64,000 nt of DNA from Thiohalorhabdus denitrificans (lineage in GTDB: Bacteria > Pseudomonadota > Gammaproteobacteria > Thiohalorhabdales > Thiohalorhabdaceae): NCBI RefSeq assembly GCF_001399755.1, contig NZ_LJCP01000010.1:541138-605137 (forward strand). The letters run 5' to 3'. The translations under genes were made by a program, and so were the position numbers. This document shows positions 9,145 through 16,940 of this stretch, one piece after another (within the stretch, counting starts at the first letter, position 1; each line of letters opens with the position of its first letter). The notes under the pieces were generated by a model. The model did no database searches. It saw nothing but the letters and a program-made list of their open reading frames with translations, and was not told the DNA's origin.

Positions 9145-10291
9145 GAAGGGATTCGACGCCGAGGTGCTGGTCATCGGCGGCGGGCCCGGCGGCTCCACCG
9201 CCGCCTGGGACCTCGCTCGGCAGGGCGTGGACGTGCTGGTGCTGGACGGGGCCGAGTTCCCCCGGGTCAAGCTCTGTGCGGGCTGGATCACCCCGCAGAT
9301 CCTGGACGCCCTGGAGCTGGATCCGGAGGCCTACCCCCACACCATCAGCCCCTTCTCCTCGGCGGTGCTCTGGGTGGGCGACACCCCCTACCGCACCGAC
9401 TACCGGCGCCCGGTGAGCTACGGCATCATCCGGGCCGAGTTCGACCACTACCTGCTTGAGCGGGCCCGGGAGGCGGGGGCGCGGTTCGCCAACGAGACCA
9501 TCCGCACCGTGGAGGCCGGGCCCGAGGCCTTCGAGGTGACCACCCGGGACGGCAGCACCTACCGGGCCCCGCTGGCCATCGGCGCGGGGGGATCCAAGGA
9601 CCCCATCCGCCGCCAGCTCACCACCCACGCTCCGGAGGAGCGCATGGTGGTGACCCTGGAGAGCGAGACACGGGTGGGCGCCGAGCGCATCCAGGCCCAT
9701 ACCCCCTATTTCGAGGTGCCGGAGCTGTTCCTGGAGCCGGACTTCAACGGCTACGCCTGGTACTTCACCAAGGGCGACTTCCTCAACATCGGCATCGGCC
9801 GCCTGGGCGACCCCCGCATCCGGGACGCCCATCCGCGCTTCCTGGAGAAACTGCGGGACCTGGGGCGACTCACTCCCGAACTGGAGGCGGACCTCACCAA
9901 GTTCCGCGGCCACCCCTACAAGATCTACGACTCGGTGCCCAACCAGGCCCACGGGGACCGGTTCCTATTGGTGGGGGATGCGGCGGGGCTGGCCCGCCAC
10001 TATTCCGGCGAGGGGATCCGTCCGGCGGTGGAGAGCGCCCGCGACGCCGCGGCGGTGGCGCGGTCGGCCCTGGAGCGGGGCCGGTTCGCGGCGAAGGACC
10101 TGGAGGACTACCCCCAGCGGCTCACGGAACGGTACGGGCCGCAGAAGGCGCCCCGTTTCGACCCCACCCGCTGGATCCCGCACTCCTGGCAGGGGCGGAT
10201 CGTGGAGGGCATCTGCCGCAGCGACCGGCTGCGCCGGGACTGGGTTTTCGGCAGGGTCTTCCTGTTCGACCCCGAGGCCGCGGTCTCCTGA
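9137..10291 (+). CDS. FAD-dependent oxidoreductase, geranylgeranyl-reductase-like
   Basis: A 384-residue flavoprotein. The N-terminal FAD motif is VIGGGPGGSTAAWDLARQG, followed by the substrate-side FPRVKLCAGWIT. The second FAD motif is LLVGDAAGLARHYSGEGI. This is the layout of the geranylgeranyl reductase / p-hydroxybenzoate hydroxylase superfamily, some of whose members saturate double bonds in lipid chains. The 8-base overlap with the methyltransferase gene implies translational coupling, so a joint role in altering a methylated acyl or isoprenoid chain is likely. The substrate itself is inference. Confidence 0.82.
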   Translation: MSEKGFDAEVLVIGGGPGGSTAAWDLARQGVDVLVLDGAEFPRVKLCAGWITPQILDALELDPEAYPHTISPFSSAVLWVGDTPYRTDYRRPVSYGIIRAEFDHYLLERAREAGARFANETIRTVEAGPEAFEVTTRDGSTYRAPLAIGAGGSKDPIRRQLTTHAPEERMVVTLESETRVGAERIQAHTPYFEVPELFLEPDFNGYAWYFTKGDFLNIGIGRLGDPRIRDAHPRFLEKLRDLGRLTPELEADLTKFRGHPYKIYDSVPNQAHGDRFLLVGDAAGLARHYSGEGIRPAVESARDAAAVARSALERGRFAAKDLEDYPQRLTERYGPQKAPRFDPTRWIPHSWQGRIVEGICRSDRLRRDWVFGRVFLFDPEAAVS

Positions 10292-10377
10292 GGACGCCCC
10301 GCCCACGCGGTCAGGCCCGTGCGAGCACGCCTCAGTGGGCGATAGCATCTACCGGCTTCGAAGCTCGGTCCGATCCA

Positions 10378-10405
10378 GGTTCGCCCGCTAAAGCGGGCTC
10401 CTAGG
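10378..10405 (-). repeat. REP-like palindromic element
   Basis: GCCCGC at 10383-10388 pairs with GCGGGC at 10393-10398 around a TAAA loop. On the minus strand it reads CTAGGAGCCCGCTTTAGCGG and continues GCGAA. This resembles proteobacterial REP elements, which have a GTAG foot, a GGAGC lead and a small hairpin. It lies in the 152-base gap between two genes that converge on it. A near-palindrome centred on GCTTCGAAGC lies about 25 bases to its left. Only one copy is seen in this window. Confidence 0.5.
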
Positions 10406-10443
10406 AAGGTCGTTTCGGGGCGGACGGAAGCGACGGAGCGTTA

Positions 10444-11235
10444 CTACGGGGCGGCGACCCGGGCCCGCATGCCCATGCGCAGGTCGCCCTCCGGATTGGG
10501 CACCCGCACCCGGACCGGGTAGCGCGGCTCCTCCTGCTGGGCATCCACGGGGGCCTGACCGATCCGGACCACCTCGCCCCGGAGGGGGTTCCGATCGAAG
10601 GCCGGGAAGGTCACCTCCAGCTCGTCCCCCTCCCCGAGCCCGGCCACTTGCTCCTCGCCCACGTTCACCACCACATCCAGGGACTCCGCCGACGTGGCCA
10701 GCCGGAACAACAGCGGCGGCCGCAGGTTGGCGATTACGGTCTCGCCCGGATGGACGTTGCGCTTGACCACCACGCCGTCTATGGGGGCACGGATCTCCGT
10801 ATAGCCGAGATCCACGCGCGCCTGGCGGACCGCGGCCCGGGCTTCTTCCACCGCCGCCCGATCCCGGTCGGCGTCCCGCTGAGCGATCTCCAGGTCGTGC
10901 TGGGCGGAAAGCCCGCGATCATAGATCTTCTGCTGGCGCTCCAGTTCCCGGCTGCTTTCCTTGGCCACCGCCTCGGCCCGCTCCAGCCGGGCCTCGGCCT
11001 TCGCCAGCGCCGCCTGGTAGCTGGAGGGATCGATCCGGGCCAGGAGCTCGCCCTCTTTCACCCGGTCCCCCTCTTCCACCACCACTTCGGCCACGGGACC
11101 GCTCACCTGGGCCCCCATGGAGAGGGCTCGGCGCGCTTCCAGGCGTCCCTCCCAGGGACCCTGCGCCGCCTGCCCGACGGCCTCCACCGGGCCCAACGCC
11201 AACAGTACCAGGCTTGCCAGTACAGCCCGCTTCAT
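10444..11235 (-). CDS. Periplasmic adaptor / membrane fusion protein (HlyD/RND-MFP family)
   Basis: A 263-residue adaptor with an N-terminal signal sequence (LASLVLLALGPVEAVG). It has the split lipoyl/barrel-sandwich halves (GPVAEVVVEEGDRVKEGELL and DLGYTEIRAPIDGVVVKRNVHP) flanking a helical hairpin rich in Glu/Arg/Ala (about residues 75-145), then a beta-barrel domain. Such adaptors join an inner-membrane pump to a TolC duct. It is translationally coupled (4-base overlap) to the upstream TolC-like gene. No inner-membrane pump is present here, so the partner must lie elsewhere. At 263 residues it is on the short side for an RND adaptor. Confidence 0.85.
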   Translation of the reverse strand: MKRAVLASLVLLALGPVEAVGQAAQGPWEGRLEARRALSMGAQVSGPVAEVVVEEGDRVKEGELLARIDPSSYQAALAKAEARLERAEAVAKESSRELERQQKIYDRGLSAQHDLEIAQRDADRDRAAVEEARAAVRQARVDLGYTEIRAPIDGVVVKRNVHPGETVIANLRPPLLFRLATSAESLDVVVNVGEEQVAGLGEGDELEVTFPAFDRNPLRGEVVRIGQAPVDAQQEEPRYPVRVRVPNPEGDLRMGMRARVAAP

Positions 11236-12551
11236 TGTCGTTTCTCCGTTTTCGATGCGAGAGGCTCGCCGACCAGCGCGTCCAGGCGGTCATAGGCCAT
11301 GGCCAGCCCGAATTTCGCCTCGGCCAGCTTCATTTCGGCCCGGGTCTGCTCGGTCAGGGAGTCGCCCAGGTCGGTCTCCAGCTCCAGCACGTATTCGGTC
11401 CGGGCCAGATCGGTCTTGAGCTCCCGGTGGCGCACCAGGGCCTCGGCGTAGGCGCGCCGCTCCTGCCAGGACTGGACGTCCAGGTGGGCATCGTAGATGT
11501 TCTCCTCCACCTGCTGGCGGAGCTCCAGCCAGCTGGCCCGCTCCTGCTGGGCGGCGGCCCGGGCCGCCTCCACCCGCGCCCCCAGGCGCCCGCCCTCGTA
11601 CAGGGGGGCCTCCACGCGGATGGCGGCTTCCACATCGTTGCGAAAATCGAACTGCCGGGAATACCGCTGCGCCCCCACCTCCCCGACCACTCGGGGCAGA
11701 CGCTGGGCCTTGCGACGCTCGGTGCGCGCCCGGGCGGCGTCCAGGCGCTGCCGGGCCGCGATCAGGCGCGGATTCGTGCGCCAAGCCCGGTTCCGCAGCT
11801 CCTGGACGGACGGAAGTTCGCGGTCGAGGTCCAGGTCCGGCCGGACCAGATCCCGGGGCATGGCGTCCTCCAGGCCCATGGCATGGGCCAGCCGCACCCG
11901 AGCGAGGCGGGCGTCGTACTGGGCGCCGCGGTATTTGCTCCGGAAATCGCGGAAGCGGCTCTCCAGCCTGGCCAGCTCCACGGGGGAAATCTCCCCCAGC
12001 TCCTCCCGCCCCTGCCCGTAATCCCAGCGAATGAACGCCACCGCCATGGCCTCGTTCCAGACCTGGACCTGGCGATCGGCGAGGAGGGTGTCGTAGAACT
12101 GCCGCCGGATGGCGAGTACCCGCCGCTGCTGGGCGTCGAACAGCTCCAGCTCGGCGGCCTCTCGCTCGAAGCGGGCGGCCCGGCCGGCCGCCTCCCGGGC
12201 CCCGAAATCGTACAGGTCCTGCTCCAGGACGATCCGAGCCTCGCTGTCATCGGTGAACCGCCCCTCGTCCTCCCCGCCGATCTGGCGGCCCTGACGAAGG
12301 ATCCCCTCGGCGTAGAGGCGCGGACGGTAACCCGCAGTGGCGGAGCGCACTTGCGCCTCCCGCTCCTTGGTGCGGGCCTGGGCGGCCATCAGGGAAGGAT
12401 GGTTCTCCAGGCCGATGCGGACCGCCTGATCCAGATCCAGGGGCCCCTGCGGGAGCGCGGCGGGGCGCTCCGCCCACCCCCAGTTCGGTAGAACGGCCAG
12501 GGAGGCCAATACCAGGGCGGCGGAGCCCCGAAGCCGAGCGCCACGTTTCAT
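11232..12551 (-). CDS. TolC-family outer-membrane channel protein
   Basis: A 439-residue protein with a signal peptide (SAALVLASLAVLPNWGWA) and the twofold TolC repeat. It begins with LDLDQAVRIGLENHPSLMAA, with long heptad-like helices and strands near QRYSRQFDFRNDVEAAIRVEAPLYEGG. It would form the trimeric outer-membrane duct of an efflux or secretion system. The ATG at 12551 gives a proper signal peptide; an open frame 23 codons longer is less likely. It forms a two-gene unit with the adaptor. A second, unrelated TolC-type gene lies at 29783-31114. Confidence 0.85.
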   Translation of the reverse strand: MKRGARLRGSAALVLASLAVLPNWGWAERPAALPQGPLDLDQAVRIGLENHPSLMAAQARTKEREAQVRSATAGYRPRLYAEGILRQGRQIGGEDEGRFTDDSEARIVLEQDLYDFGAREAAGRAARFEREAAELELFDAQQRRVLAIRRQFYDTLLADRQVQVWNEAMAVAFIRWDYGQGREELGEISPVELARLESRFRDFRSKYRGAQYDARLARVRLAHAMGLEDAMPRDLVRPDLDLDRELPSVQELRNRAWRTNPRLIAARQRLDAARARTERRKAQRLPRVVGEVGAQRYSRQFDFRNDVEAAIRVEAPLYEGGRLGARVEAARAAAQQERASWLELRQQVEENIYDAHLDVQSWQERRAYAEALVRHRELKTDLARTEYVLELETDLGDSLTEQTRAEMKLAEAKFGLAMAYDRLDALVGEPLASKTEKRQ

Positions 12552-12609
12552 GCACGCACACCCACGAGCTGTGTTGATGGGAAGGGGGATCGGTAAACCG
12601 GATAGCCCA

Positions 12610-13122
12610 TCAGGAACCACCGCCTACATGCCGGTCCCGGTAGGCCTCCATCTCCTCGCGGGACATGATGCCGGAATGGTGTCCGATGATCCCACCATCC
12701 GGGGACACCAGGTAGGTGGCGGGGAGCCCGCGGAAGGAGCCGAATTTTTCGGCCGTCTGGGGGCTGGCGTAGGCCACCGGGTAGGTGATGTTCATCATGT
12801 CCGCCATCTTGGCGACATTCTCCCGGGACCGGTAGTTGATGGCCAGTCCCACTACCACGGTGTCCTCGTGGGCCTCGTGGAAGGCCTGCAGATCGGGCAT
12901 CTCCTGCCGGCAGGGCGGGCACCACGGGGCCCAGAAGTTCACCAGCACCAGCTTCCCCCGGTAATCCGACAGGCGGAAACTGTCCCCGTCGAGACCCTCC
13001 AGGACCACCTCGGGGGCCTGCTCCCTGGACACGGCGTAGGCGCCGAGCCCGGCAAGGCCCACGATCAGGCCCAGGGTGATGAGGACCGTGGCGATCCTGG
13101 CTTTACGGTGGCCTCCCGTCAC
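12610..13122 (-). CDS. TlpA/ResA-like thiol-disulfide oxidoreductase, membrane-anchored
   Basis: A 170-residue protein with an N-terminal membrane anchor (about residues 9-29) and a periplasmic thioredoxin fold. The active site is WAPWCPPCRQEMPDL (CPPC). The conserved cis-proline region is FRGLPATYLVSPDG, just after FGS. TlpA/ResA/CcmG proteins reduce periplasmic disulfides, often on apocytochrome c before heme attachment. The cytochrome c gene directly upstream (stop three bases away) suggests that role, or a shared redox function. Confidence 0.88.
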   Translation of the reverse strand: MTGGHRKARIATVLITLGLIVGLAGLGAYAVSREQAPEVVLEGLDGDSFRLSDYRGKLVLVNFWAPWCPPCRQEMPDLQAFHEAHEDTVVVGLAINYRSRENVAKMADMMNITYPVAYASPQTAEKFGSFRGLPATYLVSPDGGIIGHHSGIMSREEMEAYRDRHVGGGS

Positions 13123-13125
13123 GAT

Positions 13126-13416
13126 TTATTCGTCATAGTGGTAGTACTTGTCGTTCAGGTAGGTGGCGAGATCCTCGATATCCTGGATGGAGAGGTCCTG
13201 CGCCATGGCCTGGGTGCACTGGCGCTGGATCCAGGAGACCACCTCCGCCTGATTGGTGGCGCGCACGTCGTCACGCTTGTGAACGCTGTCCGTGTGGCAT
13301 GCCCCGGCGCAATGCTCCTGGTAGAGCGCCTCGCCCTGCTTCGGGTCGCCGTTCAGGTCGGCGTAGGCCGGGGCATTGAGCATGGAGACGGCGAGCACCG
13401 CGATCGCTTTCCGCAT
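13126..13416 (-). CDS. Small c-type cytochrome with an atypical CX3CH heme motif
   Basis: A 96-residue protein with a signal peptide (AIAVLAVSMLNAPAYA) and a mature part of about 77 residues. The heme-attachment site reads EHCAGACHTD: three residues, not two, lie between the cysteines. The codons TGC GCC GGG GCA TGC CAC confirm this. The C-terminal helix LSIQDIEDLATYLNDKYYH resembles class I cytochrome c ends, and Met in QAMAQDLS could be the sixth ligand. It is probably a periplasmic electron carrier co-expressed with the TlpA-like gene. Confidence 0.75.
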   Translation of the reverse strand: MRKAIAVLAVSMLNAPAYADLNGDPKQGEALYQEHCAGACHTDSVHKRDDVRATNQAEVVSWIQRQCTQAMAQDLSIQDIEDLATYLNDKYYHYDE

Positions 13417-13625
13417 GGTATCCCTCCGGTGGGGCGATCCGGGCCCGGGACCCGGCTGTAAAGGAATCCGACATCCATTAGAACGGCCATTCTAGGGTAG
13501 CCCCCCGCCGCGGACAACCTTTGCCCCCGTCGCGCCTTTGCGGCGACCCCCGTCGCGCCTACAATACCCGAACCCCGATTTCCATCCCCACCCAATCCGA
13601 CCTTCGGCGCAAAGGGAGCAGCGGC

Positions 13626-15023
13626 TTGAGCGCAACCACCCGGACCGAGTACGACAGCCTGGGGTCCTTCGAGGTCCCCGTCGACGCCCTCTACGGGGCC
13701 CAGACCGCCCGGGCCTTGGCCAACTTCCCCATCTCCGGGCGCGGCCCGGACGGGGACTTCGTGGAGGCGACGGTCCGCGTCAAGCGCGCCGCCGCGGTGG
13801 CCAATCGGGACTGCGGCGCCCTCGAGGACCGGCTCGCCGGGGCCATCCTGGCGGCCTGCGACCGCGTGCTCGGCGGGGAATTCCGGGACCATTTCGTGGT
13901 GGACCGGTTCCAGGCGGGCGCCGGGACCAGCCACAACATGAACGCCAACGAGGTGCTGGCCAACCTGGCCAACCGGGAGCTGGGGGGCGAGCCGGGGCGC
14001 TACGACCCGGTCCACCCCAACGACCACGTCAACCAGTCCCAGAGCACCAACGACACCATTCCCACGGCGATCCGGCTGGCGGCCCTGGCCAAGCTACCCC
14101 GGCTCAGGGCGGCCGTGGACGACATGGCCGGGGCCCTGGAGGAGCTGGCGGAGCGGGAGCGGGACACGCTCAAGAGTGGGCGCACCCACCTCCAGGACGC
14201 CGTGCCCACCACCCTGGGGCACGAGCTCGGGGCCTACGCCTGGACCCTGCGCGAGGAAGGGCGGCGCCTGGAGGAGGCCGGCTCCGCCCTGGAGCGCATC
14301 GGTCTGGGCGGCACCGCCGCCGGAACGGGCCTGAACGCCCCCCGCGGCTACCGGGAGAAGGCCGCCGAGGAACTGGCGCGGCTCACCGGGCGGCCGATCA
14401 CCCCCCATCCGGACATGGCCGCGGCCATGCAGTCCATGGCCGACCTGGCCCATTTCTCCGCCCGCATCGCCGCCCTCGCCGGGGAGCTGACCCGCATCAG
14501 CAACGACATCCGCCTGCTATCCAGCGGCCCCCGCACCGGTCTCGCCGAGCTCCGCCTGCCGCCGGTGCAGCCGGGCTCCTCCATCATGCCGGGCAAGGTG
14601 AACCCGGTCATGTTCGAGATGCTCAACCAGACCCTCTACCAGGTGGTGGGACAGGACGCGGCCATCCAGGCCATGAGCCGGGCCGGGCAGATGGAGCTGA
14701 ACGTCATGATGCCCGCCCTGGGCTCCGCCCTATTCGACGCCCTGGAATGGCTCACGGCCGCGGTGACGGCGACCACGGAACGGGGCGTACGCGGCATGGA
14801 GGCCGACCGGGAGCGCGCCCGGGAGTACGCCCTGGTCAGCGTGGGCCTGGCCACCCTGCTGAACCGCGCCATCGGCTACGAGAAGGCCGCCGAGATCGCC
14901 AAGGAGTCGGAGCGCACCGGCATGCCGGTGGCGGACCTGGTGGCCGAGCACGGACTGCTGTCGCGGGAGGAGTTCGTGGCCATGGTGGAGCGGGCCGCCC
15001 GAACCGGGGAGGTGGACCTGTAG
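13626..15023 (+). CDS. Fumarase/aspartase-superfamily lyase (class II fumarate hydratase or aspartate ammonia-lyase)
   Basis: A 465-residue enzyme with the superfamily signature GSSIMPGKVNPV in the SS loop, an N-terminus TRTEYDSLGSFEVPVDALYG, and substrate-site segments GAGTSHNMNANEV and SQSTNDTIPTA. It adds water to, or removes ammonia from, fumarate/aspartate. Some positions look like aspartase (ALANFPISG, NVMMPALG), others like FumC (GYEKAAEIAKES near the C-terminus), so I do not choose. The start is TTG at 13626 behind an AAAGGGAG ribosome site. It is divergent from the cytochrome/TlpA pair across a 209-base spacer. Confidence 0.8.
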   Translation: MSATTRTEYDSLGSFEVPVDALYGAQTARALANFPISGRGPDGDFVEATVRVKRAAAVANRDCGALEDRLAGAILAACDRVLGGEFRDHFVVDRFQAGAGTSHNMNANEVLANLANRELGGEPGRYDPVHPNDHVNQSQSTNDTIPTAIRLAALAKLPRLRAAVDDMAGALEELAERERDTLKSGRTHLQDAVPTTLGHELGAYAWTLREEGRRLEEAGSALERIGLGGTAAGTGLNAPRGYREKAAEELARLTGRPITPHPDMAAAMQSMADLAHFSARIAALAGELTRISNDIRLLSSGPRTGLAELRLPPVQPGSSIMPGKVNPVMFEMLNQTLYQVVGQDAAIQAMSRAGQMELNVMMPALGSALFDALEWLTAAVTATTERGVRGMEADRERAREYALVSVGLATLLNRAIGYEKAAEIAKESERTGMPVADLVAEHGLLSREEFVAMVERAARTGEVDL

Positions 15024-15269
15024 GCGTCCCCCCTTCCTGCCATCCTCGAGACGGAAAAAAACCGTTTCCCCCCCGCTCCGATTCCCGTTTGGCGGGGGGA
15101 CCGTAGACTATTTTTACGTTTTTCCCGCCGAAACCACTTGACTATAAACGGACACCCCCCTTTTTCCAGTTTTTCCGCCGGCCTACTGTGGAGGTTCAGC
15201 TACGAAACTTTTGGATGAACGCGCGGCCGCTCCTTTGGGGCGGGCCGCGATCCACATAGGCGGACCGGC
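15024..15269 (+). promoter_or_regulatory. AT-rich leader between the fumarase/aspartase gene and opgD
   Basis: A 246-base non-coding stretch that is clearly richer in A/T runs than its surroundings (repeated TTTTT tracts near 15110-15175). A TTTGGCGGG at about 15089 can pair with CCCGCCGAAA near 15124-15133 across a long T-rich loop. A TTGACT at 15138 and a TATAAA at 15143 are present but not at promoter spacing to each other. The opgD promoter probably lies here; I cannot assign it exactly. Confidence 0.35.
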
Positions 15270-16850
15270 ATGGACCGACGTCAATTCTTTGCCTGCGGCT
15301 TTCTTCTCTCTTCCCTGGGTCTTGTGGGGGCCTCCAGCCGCAGGGTCAGCGGTCAGGAAAACCCCTCACCCGAACCCGAGGCTCCGGGACCCGGCACCCC
15401 GTTCGACTTCGACCAGGTGAAGAAACGGGCCCGCGACCTGTCCAACCGACCATTTCAGCCGCGCCAGTCCGATCTGCCCGAGCCCATCTCCAATCTGGGC
15501 TACGAAGGCTACACCTCCATCCGCTATCGACCCGAACAGGCCCTCTGGTACGACTCGGATCGGGCCTTCCGTACCCAGTTCTTCCACCTGGGGCATTACT
15601 ACAGCCACCCCGTGAAGATCTACGAGGTTGCGGAGGGCGAGGTCCGACCCATCCGCTTCTCCCCGGAAATGTTCAACTACGAGGACGCCTCCTTCGGCTC
15701 CGATACGGACCTGGGAGATATCGGGCTTGCGGGCTTCCGGCTCCACTACTTCCTGAACTTCGCCCCGGACATGGTCTCCTTCCTGGGGGCGAGCTACTTC
15801 CGCGCCGTCGGCGAGAACCTCCAGTACGGCCTGTCCGCACGCGGCCTGGCCATCGACACGGGGCTGTCGAAGGGCGAGGAATTCCCCTTCTTCCGGGCCT
15901 TCTGGCTGGAGCGGCCGGAGCCCGGGCAGGACCACATAAACGTCTACGCCCTCCTCGACAGCGAGAGCATCACCGGAGCCTACCGCTTCGAGATCCGGCC
16001 CGGGTCCACCACCATCATGAATGTGGAGTCCACGCTCTATCCGCGGCAGTCCATCGAGCTACTGGGCGTGGCCCCGGCCACCAGCATGTACCTCTACGGC
16101 GAGAACGACGCCCCCGATACCCCCGATTTCCGCCCCGAGGTCCACGATTCCGACGGCCTGGCCATGTGGCGGGGGAACTGGGAGTGGGTCTGGCGTCCCC
16201 TCGTGAACCCCAAGGAACTGGCCCTCAATAGCTTCACGGACACCAGTCCCCGCGGCTTCGGCCTCCTCCAGCGGGACCGGGAGTTCCGCCACTATCAGGA
16301 TGCCGGGGTCTACTACAACCGCCGGCCGAACCTGTGGGTGGAGCCCTTGAACGACTGGGGCGAGGGCCACGTACACCTGGTGGAGATCCCCATCAAGGAG
16401 GAGATCCACGACAACATCGTCTCCTTCTGGAACCCCAAGGAACCCGTCAAGCCCGGAAAGGAGCTGGAGTTCTCCTACCGGCTCCTCTGGGGACCGGAGG
16501 CCCCCGTTCCCCGCATGGGCGTGGCCCATGTGGGGGCCACCCGCCTCGGCCAGGGCGGCACCCCCGGCGACCGCCCCGACGGCAAGGTGCACAAGTTCGT
16601 CATCGACTTCCGGGGCGGCGATCTTCCCATCCTGGCAAAGGACGCGCCGGTGGAGCCGGTGGTCTCCGCCACGCGGGGCAAGGTTCTGCATCCGGCCGTC
16701 TGGCCAATGGAGGAGACGGATGCCTGGCGGGTGAAGTTCGATCTGGAGTGGGAGGGCGAGGAGCCCATCGACCTGCGCTGCTTCCTGCGCCTGGGGGAAG
16801 AGGCCCTCTCCGAGACCTGGCTCTACCAGTGGAACCCGGGTCAGAGCTAG
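15270..16850 (+). CDS. opgD: Osmoregulated periplasmic glucan biosynthesis protein, OpgD/OpgG family
   Basis: A 526-residue periplasmic protein of the MdoG/MdoD family, which processes the beta-glucan backbone made by OpgH. The N-terminus MDRRQFFACGFLLSSLGLVG carries a twin-arginine signal, a feature of OpgD rather than OpgG. Family landmarks include NLGYEGYTSIRYRPEQALWY, GASYFRAVGENLQYGLSARG, and the C-terminal domain with PVKPGKELEFSYRLLWG. Full length. It faces opgH convergently, instead of forming the opgGH operon known from enterobacteria. Confidence 0.92.
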   Translation: MDRRQFFACGFLLSSLGLVGASSRRVSGQENPSPEPEAPGPGTPFDFDQVKKRARDLSNRPFQPRQSDLPEPISNLGYEGYTSIRYRPEQALWYDSDRAFRTQFFHLGHYYSHPVKIYEVAEGEVRPIRFSPEMFNYEDASFGSDTDLGDIGLAGFRLHYFLNFAPDMVSFLGASYFRAVGENLQYGLSARGLAIDTGLSKGEEFPFFRAFWLERPEPGQDHINVYALLDSESITGAYRFEIRPGSTTIMNVESTLYPRQSIELLGVAPATSMYLYGENDAPDTPDFRPEVHDSDGLAMWRGNWEWVWRPLVNPKELALNSFTDTSPRGFGLLQRDREFRHYQDAGVYYNRRPNLWVEPLNDWGEGHVHLVEIPIKEEIHDNIVSFWNPKEPVKPGKELEFSYRLLWGPEAPVPRMGVAHVGATRLGQGGTPGDRPDGKVHKFVIDFRGGDLPILAKDAPVEPVVSATRGKVLHPAVWPMEETDAWRVKFDLEWEGEEPIDLRCFLRLGEEALSETWLYQWNPGQS

Positions 16851-16940
16851 GCTCCGGCGGACGTTACGCCCCGAGCCCCGTGCGCCCCTACCGGGCTGCC
16901 AACCGTTCCGGCAGCTATGGCTCCACGGCCCGGGTCCGCG

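Noticed and set aside
10292..10443. Possible tRNA around GGTTCGCCCGC
   Set aside because: No acceptor or anticodon arms can be folded; the hairpin fits a REP-like element instead.
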